NCBI GenBank assembly: GCA_012515055.1
Contig: JAAYZA010000288.1
Span: 1-50,447 of the forward strand
From: Syntrophomonadaceae bacterium
GTDB taxonomy: Bacteria; Bacillota; Syntrophomonadia; Syntrophomonadales; Syntrophomonadaceae
DNA length: 50,447 nucleotides
Direction: 5' to 3'
Shown: positions 35,785-44,156 of the stretch, piece after piece
How the letters are laid out: each line of letters begins with the position of its first letter
Position numbering within the stretch: the first letter of the stretch is position 1
The notes under the pieces: model-generated
Told to the model about the DNA's origin: nothing
The model's database searches: none
The model's input: only the letters and a program-made list of their open reading frames with translations
Program-made: the position numbers and the translations under genes

Positions 35785-35793
35785 TGCTATAAT
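35785..35793 (+). promoter_or_regulatory. extended -10 promoter for the FprA gene
   Basis: TGCTATAAT matches TGNTATAAT. It lies 57 bases before the chosen start. No clear -35 is seen. Confidence 0.5.
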
Positions 35794-35849
35794 TTAGGTA
35801 ATCTCCTGACATTCAAGATATGATAAATGTAGAAAGAAGGGATGAATCA

Positions 35850-37040
35850 ATGGCTTTTAAAATAACAGACCAGGTTAGCTGGGTCGGTAAAATCGACTGG
35901 GAATTAAGGAGTTTCCATGGTGATGAATATTCCACCCACCGGGGAAGTTCTTATAATTCCTATTTAATTGAAGATGAAAAAACCGTTTTAATTGACACTG
36001 TATGGGGCCCCTTTGCCCATGAATATGTCAAAAACCTGAAGAAAACCATAGATTTGAATAAAATCGATTATGTCATTGCCCTCCATTCAGAATCTGACCA
36101 TAGTGGTGCATTGCCGATACTAATGAATGAAATCCCCTCAGTACCTATCTATTGTACTGCCGCGGGAGCTAAAATTATAAAAGGCCATTATCATCAGGAT
36201 TGGAACTTCGTGGAATACAAGACCGGTGATACCCTTGATATCGGCAGCAAACAATTGGTTTTTGTCGAAGCCAAAATGCTGCACTGGCCAGACAGTTCCT
36301 TTGTCTACCTGACCGGTGACAATATATTGTTCAGCAATGATGCCTTCGGCCAGCATTATGCATCTGAACTCATGTACAATGACCTGGTAGACCAGGGGGA
36401 ATTATATCAGGAAGCATTAAAATACTATGCCAATATCCTCACCCCTTTCAGTCCTCTGGTCACCAGGAAAATTGATGAAGTGCTTAAACTCAACCTGCCC
36501 GTGGACATAATTGCTCCCAGTCATGGGATCCTCTGGCGGGATGACCCGGCCCAGATTATAAAAAAATACCTGCAATGGGCCGATCAGTATCAGGAAAATC
36601 AGATCACCATAATCTACGACACCATGTGGAATGGGACCAAAAGGATGGCCGAAGCCATTGCCGAAGGAATTAAAGCGGCTGATCCCATCGTCGATGTCAA
36701 ATTATATAATCTGGCCCACACCGATAAAAATGATGTTATAACCGAGCTGTTCAAATCCAAAGCTTTTTTAGTGGGTTCACCGACCATCAACCGCGGTATC
36801 CTGTCAGCAGTGGCAGCAGCTTTAGAGTTAATTGCCGGTATGGGCTTCAAGGGTAAAAAAGCTGCATCATTTGGCTCTTATGGTTGGAGCGGCGAATCCT
36901 CCGCCATTATCCAGGAGCGGCTGCAGGCCGGCAAAATAGAAATTATTGAACCGGGTTTAAAAGTACTTTGGAATCCCGATGCAGATGGTTTGAAAAGCTG
37001 TCGCGAATTCGGTCAGATAATTGCCGATAAACTTAAATAA
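35850..37040 (+). CDS. FprA-family A-type flavo-diiron protein
   Basis: A 396-residue flavo-diiron oxidoreductase that reduces O2 to water or NO to N2O in anaerobes. The N-terminal metallo-beta-lactamase domain has the di-iron ligands in LHSESDHSGA and later in LHWPDSSFVYL and PSHGILW. The C-terminal flavodoxin domain (~250-396) has the FMN loop TMWNGTKRMAEAI and VGSPTINRGILSAVA. The first iron motif is H-x-E-x-D-H as required. The start ATG at 35850 follows AGAAGGG with normal spacing; an ATG 30 bases upstream lacks a site. With rubrerythrin and PerR it supports an anaerobic oxygen-defence set, though the genes are not linked. Confidence 0.95.
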   Translation: MAFKITDQVSWVGKIDWELRSFHGDEYSTHRGSSYNSYLIEDEKTVLIDTVWGPFAHEYVKNLKKTIDLNKIDYVIALHSESDHSGALPILMNEIPSVPIYCTAAGAKIIKGHYHQDWNFVEYKTGDTLDIGSKQLVFVEAKMLHWPDSSFVYLTGDNILFSNDAFGQHYASELMYNDLVDQGELYQEALKYYANILTPFSPLVTRKIDEVLKLNLPVDIIAPSHGILWRDDPAQIIKKYLQWADQYQENQITIIYDTMWNGTKRMAEAIAEGIKAADPIVDVKLYNLAHTDKNDVITELFKSKAFLVGSPTINRGILSAVAAALELIAGMGFKGKKAASFGSYGWSGESSAIIQERLQAGKIEIIEPGLKVLWNPDADGLKSCREFGQIIADKLK

Positions 37041-37050
37041 TATTGGAGTC

Positions 37051-37087
37051 AAAACCCCTCTGCCTGATTATAGGCAGAGGGGTTTTT
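37051..37087 (+). terminator. intrinsic terminator after the FprA gene
   Basis: A strong stem AAAACCCCTCTGCC (37051-37064) pairs with GGCAGAGGGGTTTT (37073-37086), with an 8-base loop and a short T run. Confidence 0.9.
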
Positions 37088-37173
37088 ATATTTTCCGGAT
37101 GCTGGCAGCAATGAATAAAACCCTGGCCTTTGTAAGAATACTATTAATAACTTTTACAAGGAGGTTTCATTAA

Positions 37174-37944
37174 ATGGCAGAAAATAGATTAGCAGGCAGG
37201 ACGGCGGTGGTTACCGGAGCTGGTTCAGGAATGGGGCGCTCTATTGGAGAACTCTTTGCCCGGGAAGGTTGTGCAGTGGTGCTGGCTGATTATAATGAAA
37301 AAACAGTACAGGAAACCGCTGAAATAATAAAAAAGAACGGTCATAAAGCGATGGCGATCCGGACCGATGTCTCCGATCTTAAACAGGTGGAAAAAATGAT
37401 AGATGCTGCCGTGGACAATTTTGGCGGTCTGGACATACTGGTCAATAATGCCGGAGTTTTTGATGAATCCAAACTGGTGACTGAATCTGATGAAGCATCC
37501 TGGGATAAAGTCCTGGATGTTAATCTGAAGGGTCCCTTCTGGGCATGCAAACATGCCATACCACATATGCTGAAAAAAGGCCGGGGAGCTATTGTCAATG
37601 TATCTTCAATCGCCGGTTTGATCGGGGGAGCCGGCGGGGCTGCCTATACAGCTTCCAAGCATGGATTAATAGGTCTGACCAAACAGATGGCGGTTTCCTA
37701 TGGTCCCCAGGGAATAAAGGTCAATGTCATCTGCCCCGGGGCTATTGTAACTGGCATGCTGCCCAGGGAACAGGCCGAGGATCTTGACAATCCTTACCGG
37801 GCCAAGTTTTTAAGTGTTCCCGCTGCTCGTGTGGGCGAGGCAAGCGAAATAGCCTTTGCAGCATTGTTTTTGGCTGGTGATGAATCCGATTTTATCCACG
37901 GCCAATCCCTGGTGGTGGATGGCGGCTGGGTGATTCAGGCCTAG
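37174..37944 (+). CDS. short-chain dehydrogenase/reductase (FabG-like SDR)
   Basis: A 256-residue classical SDR. The cofactor loop VTGAGSGMGRSIGELF is at residues 14-29. ADYNEKTV after beta-2 carries an acidic residue that favours NAD over NADP. NNAGV and the catalytic S...YTASKHG are visible (Ser near 146, Tyr 159, Lys 163). The C-terminus LFLAGDESDFIHGQSLVVDGGW is typical of FabG and related alcohol dehydrogenases. AAGGAGG precedes the ATG. It is a monocistronic gene ended by a hairpin. Substrate cannot be predicted: 3-oxoacyl-ACP/CoA or a sugar/polyol alcohol would fit. Confidence 0.88.
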   Translation: MAENRLAGRTAVVTGAGSGMGRSIGELFAREGCAVVLADYNEKTVQETAEIIKKNGHKAMAIRTDVSDLKQVEKMIDAAVDNFGGLDILVNNAGVFDESKLVTESDEASWDKVLDVNLKGPFWACKHAIPHMLKKGRGAIVNVSSIAGLIGGAGGAAYTASKHGLIGLTKQMAVSYGPQGIKVNVICPGAIVTGMLPREQAEDLDNPYRAKFLSVPAARVGEASEIAFAALFLAGDESDFIHGQSLVVDGGWVIQA

Positions 37945-37992
37945 CGGCAAAAGATTCCTATATTTACCCTGAATCAGAAGCATTTTCTCGTA

Positions 37993-38017
37993 GGGGGCTT
38001 ATTATAAAAAGCCCCCC
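37993..38017 (+). terminator. intrinsic terminator after the SDR gene
   Basis: GGGGGCTT (37993-38000) pairs with AAGCCCCC (38009-38016), with an A/T-rich loop. A short pyrimidine run follows. Confidence 0.7.
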
Positions 38018-38020
38018 TTC

Positions 38021-38255
38021 ATCTGTAATTTCTTTTACCCTCGTTTCGTTTAATAACTATCCCCCATCATCTTTTTAAATCAATTCCAGCCAGATCAGGA
38101 ATTTGACAGTCACTTTACCAAAATAATTGTTTTCTGCTGCCAGGACTTAATCTGCCGGGTAATTGCGTGCTATCGGCTTTATTTATTTACATTTTAAACC
38201 CCTGGCGATCTAACCTGTCAGCAGTTGTTGGGCGTTATAAAGTCTGTTAGAACCA
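38021..38255. other. non-coding gap between the SDR and kinase-like genes
   Basis: The 392-base interval between stop and start holds a terminator at the left end and a promoter at the right end. In between I see no reading frame, repeat or recognisable structured RNA. Confidence 0.5.
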
Positions 38256-38264
38256 TGCTATAAT
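38256..38264 (+). promoter_or_regulatory. extended -10 promoter for the cytidylate-kinase-like gene
   Basis: TGCTATAAT matches the TGNTATAAT extended -10 element. It lies about 70 bases before the TTG start. Confidence 0.5.
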
Positions 38265-38336
38265 ATTAATAACAGTCAGGCGAAATCCATTTTTTATCCG
38301 GCCAAATAACTATTGATTCTAACAGAGGTGGTTTTT

Positions 38337-39254
38337 TTGATCATTACTGTTTCCCGGCAAACCGGAAGCCTGGGCGAAGAAATAATTGCGCTTTTAGGTC
38401 AAAAACTGGGCATGCCGGTCATTACCCGCAAACTGGTGATGAATGAATGGTTCCCCGCTATTGCCAGCAAGCATGAATTACATATGCTGAATGAAAGTCC
38501 CTCTTATTTTCTCACTGATTCATCATCCGGAATCAGCTTTGCCCAGCATCTGGAGAATTTATTAAAAGATTTTACCGCCGATCAGGATGCCATTATTTTT
38601 GGTATGGGTGCCCAGATCATTTATGCTAATGATCCTGATGCCCTGCATATAAAAATAATGGCCTCCCGCGATGTGTTAATTAAACGTATTATTGCTACCC
38701 ATCACCTGGACCGGCAGGATGCAGAAAGATTTCTGGAACTGACCGACCGTAAACACAAACGCTATATTTCGTCCATATATGGTCAGGATTGGGCTGACCC
38801 GGCCTTATATGATATAACGCTAAACACTGATATGATCGGCATTGATGAAGCCGCCGCCCTTATATTTCAAATGGTTGAATACCGGCGAAATGCTATCCCC
38901 GCAGATAGATTAAATACCCCCAACGAGGAATCGCCGGCGGTAGATTTCAAACACCCCTCAGAAGAAGAATTTGCCCGCATACTGGATATGCACGAAATAG
39001 AATGGCAGTATGAACCAAGGACCTTCCCAGTGAAATGGGATGCAGAAGGCAATGTCATCCAGGCTTTTTCGCCGGATTTTTATCTGCCCCATTTCAATAC
39101 ATTTATAGAAATAACAACAATGGACCAGAAATATGTTTCAGAAAAAAAGAAAAAGGTTAAACTGCTGAAAAAGCTCTATCCCGGTACCAATATTAACATT
39201 GTTTTTAAAAATGATTTTAATCAATTAGTGAAAAGGTTTAAATTATATGATTAA
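38337..39254 (+). CDS. cytidylate-kinase-like protein with C-terminal PD-(D/E)xK-like domain
   Basis: A 305-residue two-domain protein. The N-terminal ~200 residues match the cytidylate-kinase-like family (PF13189-type), with a modified P-loop SRQTGSLGEEI, then GMGAQIIYA and IMASRDVLIKRIIATH. The C-terminal ~95 residues (EIEWQYEPRTFPVKWD, then FSPDFYLPHFNTFIEITTM) follow the layout of PD-(D/E)xK nuclease-fold domains, but the usual lysine position is Thr. I recall similar segments fused or next to hypoxanthine phosphoribosyltransferase in other bacteria, and the HPRT gene is next here. The start is TTG at 38337, 5 bases after AGAGGTGG; no ATG fits. Confidence 0.75.
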   Translation: MIITVSRQTGSLGEEIIALLGQKLGMPVITRKLVMNEWFPAIASKHELHMLNESPSYFLTDSSSGISFAQHLENLLKDFTADQDAIIFGMGAQIIYANDPDALHIKIMASRDVLIKRIIATHHLDRQDAERFLELTDRKHKRYISSIYGQDWADPALYDITLNTDMIGIDEAAALIFQMVEYRRNAIPADRLNTPNEESPAVDFKHPSEEEFARILDMHEIEWQYEPRTFPVKWDAEGNVIQAFSPDFYLPHFNTFIEITTMDQKYVSEKKKKVKLLKKLYPGTNINIVFKNDFNQLVKRFKLYD

Positions 39255-39364
39255 TATATAATTGAGGGTTTTGACTGTCACTCTGAGCGACATTGCAATT
39301 AAAACAATAATCGATTATGCAAAATCCTCAGTTTACTGCGGGAGCAGTTTATCCGGGCTGATAA

Positions 39365-39400
39365 AAAGCAGATACACCTGGTGGTGAATCTGCTTTCTTT
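39365..39400 (+). terminator. intrinsic terminator after the kinase-like gene
   Basis: AAAGCAGAT pairs with ATCTGCTTT, with an inner CACC/GGTG pairing and a short loop (39365-39396). CTTT follows. It lies about 110 bases downstream of the stop. Confidence 0.65.
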
Positions 39401-40000
39401 AAATAAGTAAGCTCCAACGAACCTTTATCAACTTTCACCCTTCATTGCCTTCTACTCTGCTTTCTTCTGCAACTTTCCATAATCACCTTCATCTCGGTTC
39501 TGTCAGTTACTCGTTGTCTGCCTCAGCTTTACTCTACTTCTGTCCTTACTTTATATCAATCCCTAAAGACCAATGTAAGAACTTCCATTTTGTAGAACCT
39601 GATACAAACCCTTTTCCCTGTCTTCCCTTCGGTATAGCAGCTTTTTATACTGCCGATGCTTATTTTCAGTTGTTTCATCAAGTTTTGTTTCCGGCTCTGT
39701 CAGGTTTCCGTTTTAGGAATTCCTTGGAGCTTGCTATAATGATAAATGAATATTCAGACTATTGCAAAGTCTAAATATGGTTAAATTTTAGGACTGATAA
39801 GAGTTTATCGTTTTATTTTTTTGATTTACTCAATATTTATATTAATATCTTCCTTTCTTAATATTATATAATAATATTAAGACTGCAGGTAAAATTGCTC
39901 CGCTGTTAACCAATAATATATACTGACCTGAATTAGCAGGAAATAGGCTGAGGATGTTTAATACTTCTATTGGTTGGTGCAAATTAAATGAACTGAAGAA
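39401..40000. other. 600-base non-coding stretch with pyrimidine-rich plus strand
   Basis: No recognisable gene. The part from about 39421 to 39720 is strongly biased, with roughly two thirds to three quarters C+T on the plus strand, unlike the genes on either side. A 109-codon open frame (39445-39774, plus) has no ribosome site and a composition that reflects only the bias. The part 39780-39900 is very A+T rich. It may be a decayed gene, a mobile-element remnant or a non-coding RNA. I cannot say which. Confidence 0.4.
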
Positions 40001-40010
40001 AGGAAATTTT

Positions 40011-40544
40011 ATGGATCTTAAAACTGACCTTCCCGGTAAAATTGTTTTTTCGGCCGAACAAATTAAAAAACGCATTGAGAAAATCAGCCGGGAAATCAAT
40101 CAGGATTATCAGGATAAAGAACTGGTGATTATTGGGGTACTCAAAGGCTCAGTATATTTCGTCACTGATCTGACCCGTCATTTGACCGTGCCGGTTTCTA
40201 TCGATTTTTTATCGATCGGCTTATCTTCTGAACCTTCTGGAACTGGCAAAGCAATAAAGATCAAAAAGGATGTGGAAATCGACTTAAAGGAGCGCCATGT
40301 TCTGCTGGTCGAAGATGTGATCGGCACCGGTTTTACCCTGGGTTATATCTGTCAGCACCTGGAATCCATGCAGCCCGCCAGCTTTAAAATCTGTGCCCTG
40401 CTGGATAATCCTGCCGGGAGACTGATTACTATTAATATAGATTATCTTTGTTTTACCATGCCCGATTCTTTCCTGGTCGGATATGGCCTTGACTATAAAG
40501 AACTGTATCGTAATCTGCCTTATATTGCCGAGTTAAAAATTTGA
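40011..40544 (+). CDS. hpt: hypoxanthine phosphoribosyltransferase
   Basis: A 177-residue purine salvage enzyme that converts hypoxanthine or guanine with PRPP into IMP or GMP. The PRPP-binding loop is VLLVEDVIGTGFTL near residues 96-109; the more common form is VEDIIDSGLTL, so the loop has Gly-Thr-Gly for Asp-Ser-Gly. IIGVLKGSVYFVTDL and VSIDFLSIG are also typical. The start is the ATG at 40011 after GAAGAAAGG. It lies downstream of the kinase-like gene and 18 bases before the fumarase alpha gene, so it may be cotranscribed with fumarase. Confidence 0.92.
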   Translation: MDLKTDLPGKIVFSAEQIKKRIEKISREINQDYQDKELVIIGVLKGSVYFVTDLTRHLTVPVSIDFLSIGLSSEPSGTGKAIKIKKDVEIDLKERHVLLVEDVIGTGFTLGYICQHLESMQPASFKICALLDNPAGRLITINIDYLCFTMPDSFLVGYGLDYKELYRNLPYIAELKI

Positions 40545-40562
40545 GCAGCTGGAGTTGACATA

Positions 40563-41462
40563 ATGGAACAAGATTTAATGCGGGAGAAATTCATCGATAT
40601 TCTGGCCAGGTTTACCGTTTATACCGGCATTCATCTGCCTGATGATGTTTATGCTAAACTGACCGAACTCAGAAAAGATGAAACTTCGGCAATGGCCCGG
40701 GTGATTTACGATGCCATGTTTGACAACCTGGCAATGGCCCGGGAAATGAATCGGCCTTGCTGCCAGGATACTGGTGTAATTCAATATTTTGTCCAGGCGG
40801 GAACTGGTTTTCCCCTGATTGACGGGATTGAGCACTGTTTGCAGGAAGCCGTAAAGAGAGCGACTGTTATTGGTCCCCTGCGGCACAATGCCGTCGAGAT
40901 CTTCGATGAAAAAAATACCGGCAATAATGTGGGAACAAAAATCCCCTGGATCGACTGGGAAATAGTCCCCGCCAGTGATGAAGTTACGATTACTGCATAC
41001 ATGGCCGGCGGGGGCTGCAGTCTGCCCGGTTCTGCCCGGGTGCTCATGCCCCTGGAAGGCTATGAAGGGGTGGTCAAATTTGTTTTTGACCAGGTGACCT
41101 CCTATGGAATAAATGCCTGTCCCCCGCTTTTGATCGGCATAGGCATCGGCGGCTCGGTTGAAGTGGCGGCTAAATTGTCAAAAAAAGCTTTACTGCGCCC
41201 CCTGGGAACTCAAAATCCCAATCCCCGCGGGGCCGAGCTGGAATCCCGCATCGAAACCGGTTTAAATAATATCCAGATCGGACCCGGCGGCTTGAGTGGT
41301 GTGAAATCAGTTATGGGGGTGCATATTGAGCAGGCGGCCCGGCACCCGGCCACACTGGCAGTGGGTCTGTCTACTGGCTGCTGGGCCCATCGGCGGTCCG
41401 TGATCAAAATAGGACCAGCCCTGGAATATAATATTATTTCTCACAAAGGAGCCCGGTTATGA
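40563..41462 (+). CDS. fumarate hydratase class I, alpha subunit (TtdA/FumA-type)
   Basis: A 299-residue subunit of the [4Fe-4S] two-subunit class I fumarase, which interconverts fumarate and malate; L-tartrate dehydratase is a close alternative. The family segment RPCCQDTGVIQYFVQAG holds the first cluster cysteine near residue 60. GGGGCSLPGSARVLMP and CPPLLIGIGIGGSVEVAAKLSKKALLR follow, with the other cysteines in the glycine-rich loops. It overlaps the beta gene by 4 bases (ATGA). In syntrophic and fermentative clostridia this enzyme works in the oxidative or reductive C4 branch. No tartrate genes are nearby, which favours fumarase. Confidence 0.93.
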   Translation: MEQDLMREKFIDILARFTVYTGIHLPDDVYAKLTELRKDETSAMARVIYDAMFDNLAMAREMNRPCCQDTGVIQYFVQAGTGFPLIDGIEHCLQEAVKRATVIGPLRHNAVEIFDEKNTGNNVGTKIPWIDWEIVPASDEVTITAYMAGGGCSLPGSARVLMPLEGYEGVVKFVFDQVTSYGINACPPLLIGIGIGGSVEVAAKLSKKALLRPLGTQNPNPRGAELESRIETGLNNIQIGPGGLSGVKSVMGVHIEQAARHPATLAVGLSTGCWAHRRSVIKIGPALEYNIISHKGARL

Positions 41463-42076
41463 ATAAAAATATAATCACAACCCCGATAAAAGATGAAGCA
41501 GTCGAGGCCCTTGGTATCGGTGATATTTTCTATCTCAGCGGTTATTTGATAACCGCCCGGGATGATGTTCATCACCGCTTGATCAGGCAGGGAAAAAAGC
41601 TGCCACTGGATCTTAAACGACAGGCTATTTTCCATGCCGGGCCCATTATGCAGGAAATCAAGGGAGAACCGGGTAAATACCGGGTCATTTCTATCGGCCC
41701 CACTACCAGTATGCGTATGGAAAAATACGAAAAAGACTTTATTCCCCGGACCGGGGTCAAAATCATTATCGGTAAAGGCGGAATGGGCTCTGATACCGCG
41801 GAGGCCTGCCGGGAAAATAAAGTCATCCACGCAGTTTTTCCCGGGGGCTGTGCCGTCCTGGCAGCTAATTGTGTTGCCGAAGTGGAAGCAGTGGAGTGGC
41901 TGGATTTAGGCATGCCGGAAGCAATGTGGGTAATGCGGGTCGAAGAATTCGGCCCCCTGATCGTTTCCATCGACACCCGGGGGAATAATTTATTCGAAAA
42001 CAATAAAGTCCTGTTTAATCAGCGCAAAGACACAGTGGTGGCTGATATCTGTCAGCATGTAGACTACCTGGATTAA
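41459..42076 (+). CDS. fumarate hydratase class I, beta subunit
   Basis: A 205-residue C-terminal subunit of class I fumarase. It has GDIFYLSGYLITARDDVHHRL near the N-terminus, GPTTSMRMEKYEKDFI and IIGKGGMGSDT in the middle, and VFPGGCAVLAANCV near residue 128. The cap and substrate-binding segments match the family. It is coupled to the alpha gene by a 4-base overlap with AGGAG just before it. The gene ends 21 bases before the converging aldolase gene. No hairpin is seen in that gap. Confidence 0.93.
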   Translation: MNKNIITTPIKDEAVEALGIGDIFYLSGYLITARDDVHHRLIRQGKKLPLDLKRQAIFHAGPIMQEIKGEPGKYRVISIGPTTSMRMEKYEKDFIPRTGVKIIIGKGGMGSDTAEACRENKVIHAVFPGGCAVLAANCVAEVEAVEWLDLGMPEAMWVMRVEEFGPLIVSIDTRGNNLFENNKVLFNQRKDTVVADICQHVDYLD

Positions 42077-42097
42077 TAGCGATATAGATAAATATTT

Positions 42098-43132
42098 TTA
42101 TATTATATTTTTCCGTGCCGATAAATCATTAAGAAATTCATTGACTGCCTCCCAGGGGGTTGCCCAGGATGTGACCAGACGAATGGCCGAATTTTCCGCG
42201 TCCATGCGAGGACCGATATTAAACCCGTATTTGGCCTGCAGTTCTGTGATAATTTTATCCGGCAGGATGGGAAACTGCTGATTGGAGGGAGAATCAGTCA
42301 GGAATTGGTACCCCGCCTCCTCAATGCCCTTTCTTAATATCATAGCCATTTCATTGGCATGCCGGGCCAGTTCAAAATAGAGATCATCTGCAAATAACTC
42401 CAGAAACTGAATCCCCAATAGCCTGCCTTTAGCCAGCAATGCCCCTTTTTGCTTCATATGAAAACGAAAATCCGCCTTCAGTTCTTCCCGGCTGATCACC
42501 AGGGCTTCCCCCAGCAATGCCCCGTTTTTGGTGCCGCCGATATAAAAAGCATCCATTAAATCGGGCAGATCATTAAGGGACAGATCATTTTGACTGCAGG
42601 TAAGGGCTGAACCCAGCCGGGCTCCATCCATGAAAAACAGCAAATGATTGTCACAGCAAATTTTATGCAATTCTTCAATTTCACTACGGTTATAAACAGT
42701 GCCCACTTCCGTTGAATTGGAGATGTAGACCAGCCGGGGCTTGACCATATGTTCATCGGTATGTTCATCCAGCACCCTTTTCACATGATCCGGCACCAGT
42801 TTCCCATCATCAACTGTAACTGAAATGATTTTATGACCGGTGGCCTCGATGGCACCGGTTTCATGCACTAATATATGGGCCGTATCTGGAGCAATAACTG
42901 CTTCGTGGGGTCTTAAAAAGGCTGAGAGTGCCGTCAAATTGGTCTGCGTACCACCTGGCAGCAGGTGGACATCCACATCCTGACGGCCTGTTTTCTCCTT
43001 GAGCAATGCTATTGCTTCCAGAGAATATTTATCTTCGCCATACCCGGTGGTTTGTTCCAGATTGGTATCCAGTAATGCCTTTAATATCCGAGGATGGGCC
43101 CCTTCGCTGTAATCATTGGTAAAACTGTACAT
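42098..43132 (-). CDS. low-specificity L-threonine aldolase family (PLP enzyme)
   Basis: A 344-residue fold-type I PLP enzyme of the threonine aldolase/beta-eliminating lyase family, which splits threonine or allo-threonine into glycine and acetaldehyde. The N-terminus FTNDYSEGAHPRIL, with QTTGYGEDKYSLEA after it, is characteristic. The pyridine-ring aspartate is in FFMDGARLGSAL, and the Schiff-base lysine is in YIGGTKNGALLGEAL near residue 200. The dimer-forming C-terminal part is complete. It is separated from the cytochrome b gene upstream by a terminator, so it is probably transcribed alone. Confidence 0.93.
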   Translation of the reverse strand: MYSFTNDYSEGAHPRILKALLDTNLEQTTGYGEDKYSLEAIALLKEKTGRQDVDVHLLPGGTQTNLTALSAFLRPHEAVIAPDTAHILVHETGAIEATGHKIISVTVDDGKLVPDHVKRVLDEHTDEHMVKPRLVYISNSTEVGTVYNRSEIEELHKICCDNHLLFFMDGARLGSALTCSQNDLSLNDLPDLMDAFYIGGTKNGALLGEALVISREELKADFRFHMKQKGALLAKGRLLGIQFLELFADDLYFELARHANEMAMILRKGIEEAGYQFLTDSPSNQQFPILPDKIITELQAKYGFNIGPRMDAENSAIRLVTSWATPWEAVNEFLNDLSARKNII

Positions 43133-43163
43133 ATCTTCATCCGCCTCATAAATAAAATTAAAG

Positions 43164-43187
43164 GGGAGTACCTGGGTACCCCCCTAA
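43164..43187 (-). terminator. intrinsic terminator after the cytochrome b gene
   Basis: On the minus strand GGGGTACC pairs with GGTACTCCCC-type sequence around a CA loop (43169-43186 core), followed by TTTAATTTTATTT. It ends the Fe-S/cytochrome b transcript before the aldolase gene. Confidence 0.7.
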
Positions 43188-43241
43188 ATTATACACTTAT
43201 TTTAAATTTAGATCTGATTTTATTTCATCCTCTGCTACAAT

Positions 43242-44156
43242 TTATGCTTCCCCTTCAGCACAGGTGTTCACCTGGTCCGCTGCTTTGCCTGTGGGGCTTT
43301 CATCTGCTGCAATCTCCCCGGCGGCTTCATCCGGACCGGCTGCCAGCCTGCTCTCCCCTGCCAGTTCATTCCCAGCGGCGTCCGGTGTAATCCCTCCAGC
43401 CGCCTCCTCCAGAATGGCATCTGGTATACTCTGTCCGCCTGTCTCCAGCGTGCTGGCAACTGGTTTTTCCATTCCGTCTGCCATTGAGGCCGGGACGACT
43501 TCTTCACCAGCATTATTCTGCATCTTTTCCCACCATTTTGTATGACGGCGCATTATATATTCCTGACCGATCACCCCGGTAAACATGCTGGCAACCAGGG
43601 GCCGGTTGTCTTTGAGCAAAAATGCCAATAAATGAACGATGATGGAGAATAGTAAAATCACCGTAAAAATATTATGGATCATAGCCAGCCAGAAAACAGT
43701 ACCAGCGGAAAACTCTACACCGGGCAAATTTTTATATACTTTTAAGATTCCGGTAAGGATCAAGGCCAGAATGGTAAAAGCTGTTACAGCAAAAGCCAGA
43801 CGCTGTTCAGCCAGGTATTTATCATTTTCCGGTTCTTCGGCCAATCCCACCATGGCGGCAAATATCTGTATGGATTCTTTAAAATCTCCCTTCCGGGGCA
43901 GAACATCGATCTTTCTGGTTCCTATTAAATAAGTCAAATAATAAATGCTGACAAAAATAAGTACGATAGCAGCATAATAATGCAGATTCAAAGTTATATA
44001 AAAATCACTGGACCATCCCATCCCGGGCAATTGATCGACAAAATAGCGTTTGTAAATGGGCATCTGGCCAAAGCCGCTGAAAAACAGCACCAGAATGGAC
44101 ATGGCAGTAAACCAATGGACGAAACGGATGGACAGATTATGTCTTTTAATCTTCAT
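43242..44156 (-). CDS. formate-dehydrogenase-gamma-like cytochrome b with long acidic Ala-rich tail
   Basis: A 304-residue protein. Residues ~1-210 form a four-helix cytochrome b561/FdnI-type membrane domain, with candidate haem histidines in IRFVHWFTA, LHYYAAIV and IHNIFTVILLFSIIVHLLAF. It would pass electrons between an Fe-S subunit and menaquinone. The last ~85 residues are low-complexity, rich in Ala, Gly, Glu and Pro, with only acidic and small residues; they look disordered and are unusual for this family. The start overlaps the Fe-S subunit gene by 11 bases, with GGGAGGGG just before it. No catalytic subunit gene is adjacent. Confidence 0.88.
   Translation of the reverse strand: MKIKRHNLSIRFVHWFTAMSILVLFFSGFGQMPIYKRYFVDQLPGMGWSSDFYITLNLHYYAAIVLIFVSIYYLTYLIGTRKIDVLPRKGDFKESIQIFAAMVGLAEEPENDKYLAEQRLAFAVTAFTILALILTGILKVYKNLPGVEFSAGTVFWLAMIHNIFTVILLFSIIVHLLAFLLKDNRPLVASMFTGVIGQEYIMRRHTKWWEKMQNNAGEEVVPASMADGMEKPVASTLETGGQSIPDAILEEAAGGITPDAAGNELAGESRLAAGPDEAAGEIAADESPTGKAADQVNTCAEGEA

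Noticed and set aside
39445-39774. 109-codon plus-strand open frame
   Set aside because: No ribosome site, no recognised motif, and amino-acid content explained by the local pyrimidine bias.
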